In this document: in pieces, positions 1 to 7,900 of the stretch | Layout of the letters: each line of letters starts with the position of its first letter | Position numbering within the stretch: position 1 is the first letter of the stretch | DNA from: an uncultured Christensenella sp. | GTDB lineage: Bacteria > Bacillota > Clostridia > Christensenellales > UBA3700 | NCBI GenBank assembly: GCA_910579785.1 | Contig: CAJTVJ010000006.1 | Coordinates: 32,941 to 96,940, forward strand | DNA length: 64,000 bases | Direction of reading: 5' to 3' | Position numbers and translations under genes: made by a program | The notes under the pieces: generated by a model | Told to the model about the DNA's origin: nothing | Database searches by the model: none | The model's input: the letters and a program-made list of their open reading frames with translations, nothing else

Positions 1-870
1 GAGATATTAAATATATCGAGTACGATATTGTATTTAGGAAAGCATTTTCGCCAAACATATATTGACGATACAATTTAATGAATTATCATGCGTCGTTTTA
101 GCGTATTCCCTTATTCTTATGCGCGGTACGTATTGTGTAAGCTGCTCCGGCTCTTGTATTGAAAAGCTTTTGTCATAAAGTTTTGTGGCGATAGTACTTG
201 TTCTGCATATTTCTATTTGCGATCGTCAGCTTAGTATTAGGCGACTGCTCATAGTTTTTAATATAATTAACGATTTAATACTAAAATAAATGTGTATCGA
301 TCGTGTATATTGTTATATCATATGATAAAACACCGCCTATATATAAGCTTTCAGAAGCGATATAATAAAAGTATGTAGACGTTGGCTGCTTTCGAACGTA
401 TCCAATAAATATGTTTTTCCCATAGATGTCATTTCTAAAAACAATAAACTATTTTCATACGTCGCGTAATGCAAAAGCTATTTATCATAATTTATAAGTT
501 AGAGGCTGTAAGTTTATAGATTGCCAATATTATTTATATATAATAAATAAACCAGCCAAAAGGTGTAAAATTAAATTTGAGCGTCTTAAATAATAGTTAA
601 TATATCTAATATTACTAATACCCCGACGTCTGGTTGCTTATATGTTATATCAGTCATGAATAATGATAAGTTATAAATATTTGCGATAATAAGTACCTGA
701 CGTGCATTATATCAATGTTAAGTAACGTTGTATCTATATGTAGTGCTAAGTCGTGTAATCTGGTGATACAATACAAACTTACAGATTGTTTATGAGTTTT
801 GTATTAAGCATGTTGGACGGAAGCGTCATTGTTAGACGATATCAATAATGAGTAACGCTTTAACTTTATA

Positions 871-879
871 TGTGGATAA
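871..879 (-). promoter_or_regulatory. single perfect DnaA box
   Basis: The plus strand reads TGTGGATAA, the exact complement of the 9-mer DnaA box TTATCCACA. I found no cluster of further boxes around it, so on its own it does not define an origin. Its position 50 bases from a near-consensus parS site is what makes it worth recording. Confidence 0.4.
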
Positions 880-926
880 CTTAATTAGTGCAAATTTCCA
901 ATGAGAATAAATGACCTTTTAATTAT

Positions 927-942
927 TGTTTCACGTGCAACA
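927..942. promoter_or_regulatory. parS-like ParB binding site
   Basis: TGTTTCACGTGCAACA matches the bacterial parS consensus TGTTTCACGTGAAACA at 15 of 16 positions and lies in non-coding DNA. parS loads ParB for chromosome segregation and normally sits in the origin-proximal part of the chromosome. A chance occurrence is possible but unlikely given two further related sites within 600 bases. Confidence 0.6.
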
Positions 943-1342
943 TTTCATATATTTCGTCAATATGTAAAAATAATGGTATGTGGAATTGTGGATTAGCGTT
1001 TGCATATATGGGCAATAAGTTGACATTATTGTCATTTGGTTATTGATATATGCGTAATTCAAAGATAATAAATCAAAGTGGTCTGTATGCCGCTTCCCTG
1101 TTCTGTTGCAGTGTTGGCATAGGTATTGGTAAAACAAATCTATATACATTGCTATCTTTGATTTATTACGTAGCATTTGGTTAGTGCGCTATATTGCTAT
1201 GCCTGTAATGTTGACAGTATGTGAACTCTTAAATCAATCTTACAGCTTTTAATGACTTTTAAATTTTAATAATCATGGTTACAAAGTTGTAAATGAATAA
1301 AAAATTAGCGATTTTAAGGATGTTTTTTGAGATTTACCATTT

Positions 1343-1358
1343 TGTTTATCGTGAAACA
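1343..1358. promoter_or_regulatory. degenerate parS-like site
   Basis: TGTTTATCGTGAAACA matches the parS consensus at 14 of 16 positions; the right half-site GTGAAACA is perfect. It lies in the same gene-free region as the stronger site at 927. Confidence 0.4.
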
Positions 1359-1486
1359 TATTTAAGAAGTGTATATCCTAGAATTTGCATAATTAGAAAA
1401 TATTTTATAAATTGCATAATCGATTATTATTACAAAACGCGCTGTAATTTGCTGCAAAACTGTCATTTTGCTGATTTTTCAAGTTA

Positions 1487-1509
1487 TGTTTCACGATTTT
1501 TGTGAAACA
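1487..1509. promoter_or_regulatory. split parS palindrome
   Basis: Two perfect parS half-sites, TGTTTCAC (1487-1494) and GTGAAACA (1502-1509), face each other but are separated by seven bases instead of abutting. It could be a decayed parS site with a short insertion, or a hairpin of another function. Confidence 0.35.
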
Positions 1510-1789
1510 TTTTAGGATATACTATTGCATATAAAAATCACTAGATTTTGGGTAAATTAAGTATAAAAACTGCTGGAATTAAGTTGAAAGTTGCTATTTT
1601 TATTGAACTCGTTCAAAATTTTTACGTTTGTAAATACATTTAGCTATATTTGTCAGTCGACTTGTTTTTTTAACGTCTAAGAGACAGTGAAGCTTTTATT
1701 TTGCATTTTAAGGCTATATAATTCGATTCATGAATAAACATGCTATAAATGCTAATAATCTTTGTCAGAAATGAAATTTGGAGGAATAT

Positions 1790-1936
1790 ATGCCCCGTTG
1801 TATGATTTGTAGACAAAGCGTCGACTACGAAAACTCTTATATATGTGACAACTGTAATAGCTATATCTGCGGCGAATGTATAATTCGCTACGGTAAGAAC
1901 TGTGATTGCGGCGGAAGACTGCATCACTTAAACTAA
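1790..1936 (+). CDS. 48-aa eight-cysteine zinc-finger-like protein
   Basis: The ATG at 1790 is preceded by a good ribosome binding site (TTGGAGGA, ending about five bases upstream) and the frame runs to TAA at 1934-1936. The 48-residue product has eight cysteines in four pairs: C4-x2-C7, C19-x2-C22, C27-x2-C30 and C38-x-C40, plus a His-His pair near the C-terminus. This spacing is that of a compact two-zinc ribbon or RING-like knuckle. Very small proteins of this type commonly bind nucleic acid or act as zinc-dependent adaptors, but no function can be assigned. It stands alone between the parS-like region and the convergent yabQ. It contains no methionine-rich or membrane segment. Confidence that it is a real gene rests on the RBS and the regular cysteine pattern. 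Confidence 0.65.
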   Translation: MPRCMICRQSVDYENSYICDNCNSYICGECIIRYGKNCDCGGRLHHLN

Positions 1937-2060
1937 ATATTCCTTTTTCTAGTTGATGTTAGTTTAATACGTTAACTTGATAAAGTAAAAGATCAGTAAA
2001 TCAAGAGGATTTTGCTTTATTGATTTAGCGTGTTAAATCTAAATGCGCAGATAATTGAAA

Positions 2061-2126
2061 AAACACACTTCAAGCCTCATCATATGCACCTTACGTGACA
2101 GGGATAAAGCTATGCGGAGTGTGCTT
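2061..2126 (-). terminator. possible terminator downstream of yabQ
   Basis: Read on the minus strand, AAGCACACT (2126-2118) can pair with AGTGTGTTT, followed by a T-run ending near 2059. The loop is long (about 45 bases), so this is a weak candidate; its position just past the yabQ stop codon supports it. Confidence 0.3.
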
Positions 2127-2130
2127 ATAT

Positions 2131-2502
2131 TTATTTCTTAAACTTTCTTGCCAGCTTGCTATTTTGGACTTTATCTGCAAAGGCATCGCATTTATCGGTG
2201 ATTACTTTGCGATGTCTTTTGATAGGCAAATAGAGCAGCAAAGATGTGCCCACTGTGAACGTCATGCTGATAATAAGCTGGTATATCTTTATTTCATAGT
2301 CAAAGTATTTGTACGTTACAGCAAAATACGCTATCGAATATAAGATTACGTATCCAACTTGTGTTATATGGCGAAATATTTTGCTTTTTATAAGAAAAGA
2401 GCATGCAAAATTGTTAGCAGAATATATTATGCCAAATATAATGCCTATAATGGCGTATATAGCAAGCGCAAACGGTTGATTTAGCGTATCTGAGAGTATC
2501 AT
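2131..2502 (-). CDS. yabQ: YabQ-like spore cortex membrane protein
   Basis: This 123-residue hydrophobic protein has about four membrane segments (roughly residues 9-28, 44-62, 72-94) and a basic C-terminal tail ending KLARKFKK. A longer upstream ATG exists at 2589, but the start at 2502 is preferred because it overlaps the yabP stop as ATGA (2502-2499), the usual sign of translational coupling. In Bacillus, yabP and yabQ are adjacent sigma-E genes and YabQ is needed for spore cortex formation in the mother cell. Sequence conservation of YabQ is low, so the assignment rests on topology, size and the adjacent YabP. It points to a spore-forming host. Confidence 0.65.
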   Translation of the reverse strand: MILSDTLNQPFALAIYAIIGIIFGIIYSANNFACSFLIKSKIFRHITQVGYVILYSIAYFAVTYKYFDYEIKIYQLIISMTFTVGTSLLLYLPIKRHRKVITDKCDAFADKVQNSKLARKFKK

Positions 2503-2783
2503 TTGAAGAATCTCTTTAACAATGACTGTTTTTGCTTGCCTTTGACGTATTTTAAGCTTTCTATGCTTCCTGTAACGGTGCATAGACACTTTTCTGTGTC
2601 CAAACTAGCTATTGTAAGCTTTTGACCCGTAATTATCAGCGATCTGTCGCCAAGATTGCAAATAATCTGCTTTTCGTCGCTTTCAATCATGTTTGTCACC
2701 CCATTTATGACTATATTGACGTCAAAATTGATATTTATCGACCTTTGAGGTTTAGAAGTCGACGGAACTGTGATTTGACTCAT
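2499..2783 (-). CDS. yabP: YabP family sporulation protein
   Basis: The 94-residue product ends with the YabP/YqfC-family pattern: a short beta-rich core with GDRSLIITGQKLTI, then TVTGSIESLKYV, then a basic tail LLKRFFK. YabP proteins are mother-cell sporulation proteins under sigma-E control and are thought to work in forespore envelope or coat assembly. The start has a clear ribosome binding site (AAGGAG, eight bases upstream on the minus strand). The gene overlaps yabQ by four bases. A sigma-E-like promoter lies about 30-60 bases upstream. Length is normal for the family (about 90-100 residues). Confidence 0.8.
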   Translation of the reverse strand: MSQITVPSTSKPQRSININFDVNIVINGVTNMIESDEKQIICNLGDRSLIITGQKLTIASLDTEKCLCTVTGSIESLKYVKGKQKQSLLKRFFK

Positions 2784-3199
2784 AAATTACTCCTTTTAGA
2801 AGGTATATTTGATATTCTATAACAATTCAGCTGTAAACATATAAAAACTTACAAAAGTGGGGGATAATACTCTGAATTTACAAATATTCCATAAAAATTT
2901 AAAGAAATACTAGCTGTAAATATCAATATACCATCAAAATAAAACTTATTTTAATTATTTTTCACCTTGATATTATCCATACTTTAATATAAAGTTTTTA
3001 CTTATTTACGATATATTTTATTTATCAAATTTCATTTTATGTCAAAAATCGTCAAAGTTTTTTATTTATCAAAATATTTATATTTAATTCTTTATAAATA
3101 CTCAACAATCGCTATTTACTTATCTTAGTTAAGTAAAATTGCTATTGACAATAATTCTTATAATTTTTAACTAATTAAATTTAATATCGTTCATTTATC
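2784..3199. other. A+T-rich intergenic region between yabP and tRNA-Leu
   Basis: Apart from the putative yabP promoter, this divergent spacer is very A+T-rich, with many short A and T tracts and no supported coding frame or RNA structure. Confidence 0.5.
2814..2844 (-). promoter_or_regulatory. possible sigma-E promoter of yabPQ
   Basis: On the minus strand, TTATATGT (2844-2837) and TATAGAAT (2821-2814) are separated by 15 bases. They resemble the sigma-E -35 (KMATATTT) and -10 (CATACAAT) elements, with two mismatches in the -10. Sigma-E control is what is known for yabP/yabQ in Bacillus; the match itself is only moderate. Confidence 0.35.
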
Positions 3200-3228
3200 T
3201 TGACGAAAAACAAATATTTTGTTAATAT
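3200..3228 (+). promoter_or_regulatory. sigma-A promoter of tRNA-Leu
   Basis: TTGACG (3200-3205), a 17-base spacer and TAATAT (3223-3228) end 24 bases before the first base of the mature tRNA, a typical arrangement for a singly transcribed tRNA gene. Confidence 0.65.
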
Positions 3229-3251
3229 AATATCTACCTAATATAAAATAA

Positions 3252-3338
3252 GCGGATATGGCGGAATTGGCAGACGCGTAAGATTCAGGTTCTTATGATC
3301 GCAAGGTTGTGCAGGTTCAAGTCCTGTTATCCGCACCA
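3252..3338 (+). tRNA. tRNA-Leu (anticodon CAG)
   Basis: The sequence folds as a class II tRNA. The acceptor arms are GCGGATA and TATCCGC, and the D-arm starts at GGCGG. The anticodon stem is TAAGA/TCTTA with loop TTCAGGT (anticodon CAG at 3286-3288). There is a long variable arm, a T-arm with GGTTCAAGTCC, and an encoded CCA end (3336-3338). CAG reads CTG leucine codons. Length, 87 bases, fits tRNA-Leu. Confidence 0.95.
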
Positions 3339-3343
3339 GGTGT

Positions 3344-3380
3344 ATCGGTTAAAAGTCTTTTGGCTTTTGACCGATTTTAT
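3344..3380 (+). terminator. terminator of tRNA-Leu
   Basis: ATCGGTTAAAAG (3344-3355) pairs with CTTTTGACCGAT (3364-3375) with one G-U pair, followed by TTTAT. It sits five bases after the CCA end. Confidence 0.75.
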
Positions 3381-3559
3381 ACTTATAAGGGTAGTTAAGA
3401 AGATAAAGTGAGTAATTGACCAAAAATGCTATACTATTCAAGTATAAGTTTTAAGTATAAGTGAGTGAATGATTATTAGTGGTTTAGGTATGAAGATAAT
3501 CAATGGGAATATATAAGTTGTCGATAGTATAATTTGTGAGATAAAAGAGAGGAAAATAT

Positions 3560-4267
3560 ATGGCAATGTGGAATCCGTGGCGCGGTTGTCGCAAATATAG
3601 CGAAGGATGTAGATTTTGTTATATTCATAAAGGTGATTATAAGCGAAATATTGATGCAAATAACATTGTAAAGACTGATAATTTTTATGCGCCGATAGCT
3701 AGGGATAAGTCAGGAGCATATAAAATTAAGTCGGGACAGAGGGTATATCTATGCTTTTCTACGGATTTTTTGATTGAAGACGCCGACAAATGGCGCCCAG
3801 AATGTTGGCAAATGATACGGGAGAGGTCTGACCTGCACTTTTTATTTTTGACTAAGCGTATTGAAAGGTTTATGGATTGCATACCGGAGGATTGGGGGGA
3901 TGGATATGACAACGTTACCGTGGGATGTACGGTGGAAAATCAAGACAGAGCGGATCATAGGCTTTCAATTTTTAATAAACTGCCTATAAAGCATAAAAAT
4001 ATAATATGCCAGCCGTTGATTGAGAGGATAAACCTCGACGGCTATTTGAGAGGTGTGGAATTGGTCGTAGCCGGCGGAGAATCAGACAAAAATGCCAGAC
4101 CTCTTGATTTTGAGTGGGTGCTTGCCATTAGAAATCAATGTATAGATCATGACGTGCATTTTGAATTTAGGCAATGCGGAACGCATTTTATCAAAGACGG
4201 TAAAAGCTATACATTGTCCACGCGCGACTTATGCAGTCAAGCAAAAAAGGCAAATATCAATTTTTGA
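3560..4267 (+). CDS. DUF5131 (phage Gp37/Gp68-type) protein
   Basis: The 235-residue product opens with a cysteine motif, WNPWRGC(x6)CRFCY, with C10, C17 and C20 as potential Fe-S cluster ligands. It continues with FSTDFLIEDAD, LTKRIERF, TVGCTVENQ and a near-C-terminal FRQCGTHF. This order is typical of the DUF5131 family (phage Gp37/Gp68-like), which has radical-SAM-like features but no settled reaction. The length is close to the family norm of about 230-260. The start is supported by GAGAGGA nine bases upstream. It stands alone behind tRNA-Leu, and members are often carried by phages and other mobile DNA, so it may mark a past insertion next to the tRNA. No other phage gene is present. Confidence 0.85.
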   Translation: MAMWNPWRGCRKYSEGCRFCYIHKGDYKRNIDANNIVKTDNFYAPIARDKSGAYKIKSGQRVYLCFSTDFLIEDADKWRPECWQMIRERSDLHFLFLTKRIERFMDCIPEDWGDGYDNVTVGCTVENQDRADHRLSIFNKLPIKHKNIICQPLIERINLDGYLRGVELVVAGGESDKNARPLDFEWVLAIRNQCIDHDVHFEFRQCGTHFIKDGKSYTLSTRDLCSQAKKANINF

Positions 4268-4441
4268 AAATTTGCTTGATTTTGCAATGAGAGGGTGAGA
4301 TATCGAGTACGTCGTGAGCTTGAATATTGCAAAAGATCATAACGAACAATTTGGGCTTAGAAGTACAATACTTTTAAGCTTATTTTTATATGGTAATAGT
4401 TAACGCGCTAATTTTAGCACAAAACATTGTATTTTATATGT

Positions 4442-4578
4442 TATTCCAAAAAAAGTATACTTTAACTGACTAGATTTATCTATGCTGCGAAATATTGATT
4501 TTTGTAGATTTATTTTAGTTTAAGGCAATTATTTTGTCAACATTTTGCAGTCAGTTAAAGTATACATTTTTTGGAATA
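4442..4578. mobile_element. MITE-like element with 29-bp terminal inverted repeats
   Basis: The left arm (4442-4470) and right arm (4550-4578) are inverted copies over 29 bases with a single mismatch. They enclose 79 bases of A+T-rich, non-coding DNA. Each outer end is TA, as expected for the TA target duplication of IS630/Tc1-mariner transposons, which leaves 27-bp inverted repeats beginning TTCCAAAAAAA. No transposase is encoded, so this would be a non-autonomous element of 137 bases. A structured RNA or a bidirectional terminator is an alternative, but the TA ends and arm length favour a MITE. Confidence 0.5.
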
Positions 4579-4807
4579 GAGGAAAGAAGATATATACTGC
4601 AAAATAGTGTAAAAAAGTAACGAAAGCAGAGAATTTTGCATAGTTATTGCTGGGAATAAAATATAATATGTTTTGACATTTTAGATACAAAACGTGATAT
4701 GTATTGATATTTGACACGGTTTTTAGCGATTTGATATTATTTTTATGTAAAAAATCGTTGAAAATTATGGAAAATAGTGGAAAAATGCAAAACATATCAA
4801 AAATCAG

Positions 4808-4836
4808 TTGACAATTATTATGCTAAGTTGTAATAT
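4808..4836 (+). promoter_or_regulatory. sigma-A promoter of giant surface protein
   Basis: TTGACA (4808-4813), a 17-base spacer and TAATAT (4831-4836). It lies about 135 bases upstream of the GTG start at 4973, giving an untranslated leader of roughly 130 bases. Confidence 0.6.
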
Positions 4837-4972
4837 GCGAGGCAGTTGTTTGATTAAACCGTACGTAGTACGTTTTGTAGAACGACGAAACATGATATTG
4901 GAATTAGGGGAATTTGAGATAAGGGGAACTTAGAACAAAAGCAAATTGTTTTTTTGTAAAGGAGATGAACTC

Positions 4973-7900
4973 GTGAACACGAAGTACAAATCTGAAAAAA
5001 TTATTTGGATAGTTTTGGCAATAGTCCTTATCGCTTTTTTGACTGTAAGCGTATGGCTTGCTTTGCCTATTTTTAAAGATGATTATGACGCCAAGTCCGA
5101 TACTGCGGTATCTAAGACTAGCGTGGTCAAACTTTTTAAGGAAAAACCATATATAGTAGCGTCATCAGCTGAAAAGGCTGCTGCATATGCCGAAAAACTC
5201 GGTATCCCTGCCAACCAATATAATTACGTCGACAGCACGATAGTATTGAAAGTGGAAGACGGCGTTTGGAAAGGCATGGCAAACAGCGACGTACTTGGCA
5301 AATATACGCATTTGCTTTTGCCAAATGATATTACTTCGATAGACGCCGGTTCTATCAGCAGCGCAAACGGTATTTATTCTGTCTTATGGCTTTCTATTAT
5401 GGCAGACGACGGCTGTAATCTTACTTCAATTCCGGGAGCGACGTCGTCGATATCTGCGTTGGGCAGAGGGTGGCTTGAAAGAGTTGATTTGACAAAGGCG
5501 ACAAAATTGACGTCTATCCCCGCATATACATTCAAGACTTGCGATAGATTGCAAGATATAGCTTTTCCCGATACTATCACTTCAATAGGAGCGCAGGCGA
5601 TTGTTTCTGCCAATTTATGTCATATCAGTTTGCCATCCGGTCTTGGCGCAGACGGGGGCGGACTTGATTGGAATGCCTTTCAAGGATGCGGAAAACTTGT
5701 AGATATTGGCTTGCCGTCAAATGCAAACGCTACGTTTGAAAACAAAGTTAAAGGTATGACTTCCATATGGGAAACGTATATGAACGTGTACGTTGAGGGC
5801 TCGGGGCGCTCTTGGTTGGCTCGCACGGTGGACGGATTTGTATTTTGTAAAAACCTTTCGAGAACGACCCAACTTGCCACTGGATTGACTTCTAACGAAA
5901 ATTATACGATAGGCAAATGGTATTTGGTGGGATACCATGGACCGGAAAGCGGCGGCGATACCGTCAATGCTTCGGACACTTATATGATGACCCTGCCAAA
6001 ACAAGTAGACCTTGCCAAAGAATCGAGCAGCCGCTTAGGACAATATGACTTTATAGATTGCTCTGGCAATTTAATTCAAAACGATTTCAGCGATTTGACT
6101 ACGCAGACGCAACTTGGAAGCAACGTGGCGGTGAATAGCGCATCGGCAGGCGACGATACAATAGGCAGCCGCGTTATCGCAGGTATGCAAAGCGGAGTAA
6201 AATTGAAATATGACGTTGGTCAACTTGCGTTCTTCTACCGTTGGACGCTGCATACGACGATACCAGACGACGCGGTAAGTACAATCGGCAACAGAGCTTT
6301 TCACAATGCTTCGGTGACAACGTTTAATATAGGCAACGTAGAAAAAATAGGAAATAGAGGACTTGCATTTTTGGGAAGATCGGCGGGATTGAGTTTCTAT
6401 CTTCCAAGCAATAACCCAATGATCGCAGGCGACGGCTTTTCTTATAACACAAGCTCAGGTCCTGTCGGAACGCGTTTGTTTATATACCGAGATTATAATG
6501 ATTATAACAATTATTATATAAATTCTGCGGGAAATGCTGACAGCGGACTTCAAAAAGCCGCAAAGGATATAGCGGCCGGCGTAGGAAAATACTATTCGTA
6601 TTTGATAGACGTCGTACCTAATATCGCAGAATGGGACAATGACGCCAATGCTTACCGTTACACAACCGTAGACGAAGCTAAGATGCAGCGATTGTATACG
6701 GGTAATTTGGCAGGTTTTGACGGCGGCGGAATTTACAACAACGCTTTCAGTTACACGCGTACTGCATATGATACTTGGGAGTATGACGCAAGTCAGGCAT
6801 TTCCGTCTTTGAGCGAACATACGGGATATTCTAAGACGAATTGGTTTACGAGCACAACATTTGATACCAAATATACAGAATCGCTTATAAGTACTGCCGA
6901 CAACAGCAGCAGTAATCTCTCGCTTCGCAATGCGGCAAGCAAGGCAACGGATATTATAAATATCTATTCCAGAAAGATTGTTACGGTCACCCTTGAAAAC
7001 AAGGTAAGAGAATATAAAGACAGGTCTTTGCAAGCCGATGAGACAGAAATTACGGGAATACCTACGGCAATCAAGGGCGATTACGAAGTCGAAGTCACGA
7101 AATACGTAGACAGCAACGGCGTAGAGAAGAGTTATAGTTCGATAGGCTCGATAATACAGGAAGCAGGAATATACACTATTCAAATACAGCCCAACGAAGC
7201 TTTTGGTCAGTGGACGGAAGGCGACGTGCCGACGATGACTGTCACGGTGAACAAAACAGAGCTGGATTTGGGAGATTCCAGTATATTCCGTCTCGGCGTT
7301 ACCGACGGAATAAATCAACACAATTTGCGCCCCGGCAAGGAAGTTGAAGGGGAGCAGGGAACTTCGCTTTATAAATATAAGAGTTCTTGGTATACCGAAA
7401 TGCAGACCGACGACACGCTTGGAGATCTGATCGAGCAGAGAGACGGACTGTGGAACAGCTTTGTCCGCGCCGAAGGCGAGGAGATGAAATTCAGACTTGC
7501 GCTTATCACAGGAGTAATCCAAGACGCGCACGACAGCAGTATCGGTATTTTTGATATCAATATGCCGGGTACGGCAAGAAGCGAATCGGGAGAATATACC
7601 GATCAATTTACCGTTGAGTTGACGGAAAAAGCTAAGAATAATTATAGATTCGTCGTGACCAACGACGCATCGCGGCAGTTTTACGGATATGCCAACTCCG
7701 ACCAATCGATAGCGACTATCAACAAGACTTGGTATATAGTAAAACTTAATAACTGGCTTACGATACAAGGATACGAAGGCAACAGCGACGCGCCGTCTTA
7801 TCATATGTCGTCGTCATGGGAATTCGGTACGGTAGCAGTGCCAAAAGCGCCTGCGGTGGCTCTCGGCACCGACGTGCACATCACGTTTAGTCTGGAATTG

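Larger units (their letters stand above)
1..1780. other. gene-free A+T-rich region with parS-like sites
   Basis: No reading frame here has a credible ribosome binding site together with a protein-like composition. The stretch is A+T-rich and stop-dense in all frames. What can be supported are three parS-like palindromes (927-942, 1343-1358, 1487-1509) and one perfect DnaA box (871-879). This suggests a non-coding, possibly origin-proximal segment. Without GC skew or the neighbouring genes this stays an inference. Confidence 0.6.
4268..4972. other. long intergenic region with MITE-like element and promoter
   Basis: This 705-base spacer contains the inverted-repeat element at 4442-4578 and a good sigma-A promoter at 4808-4836. 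The remaining sequence is A+T-rich, with no supported gene on either strand. Confidence 0.55.

Noticed and set aside
871..879. Replication origin
   Set aside because: Only one perfect DnaA box, no box cluster, no DUE-like 13-mers that I could pair with it, and no dnaA/dnaN genes; an oriC call is not supported.
931..1176. 81-residue minus-strand reading frame
   Set aside because: No SD, no recognisable domain, lies over the parS-like site in stop-dense A+T-rich DNA.
1293..1505. 70-residue plus-strand reading frame
   Set aside because: No ribosome binding site, composition is unlike the real proteins here, and it overlaps two parS-like sites; most likely chance.
2131..2589. Longer 152-residue version of YabQ
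   Set aside because: It would overlap yabP by 91 bases and start without an SD; the ATGA-coupled start at 2502 is better.
3560..4267. Prophage at tRNA-Leu
   Set aside because: Only one phage-associated family gene is present; there is no integrase, and I found no repeat of the tRNA 3' end downstream.
4529..4795. 88-residue minus-strand frame
   Set aside because: It runs through one arm of the inverted repeat, has no SD and has low-complexity Phe/Tyr/Asn composition typical of A+T-rich noise.
6455..7804. 449-residue antisense frame inside the giant surface gene
   Set aside because: The strong codon bias of the sense gene leaves few stops antisense; no SD or domain supports it.
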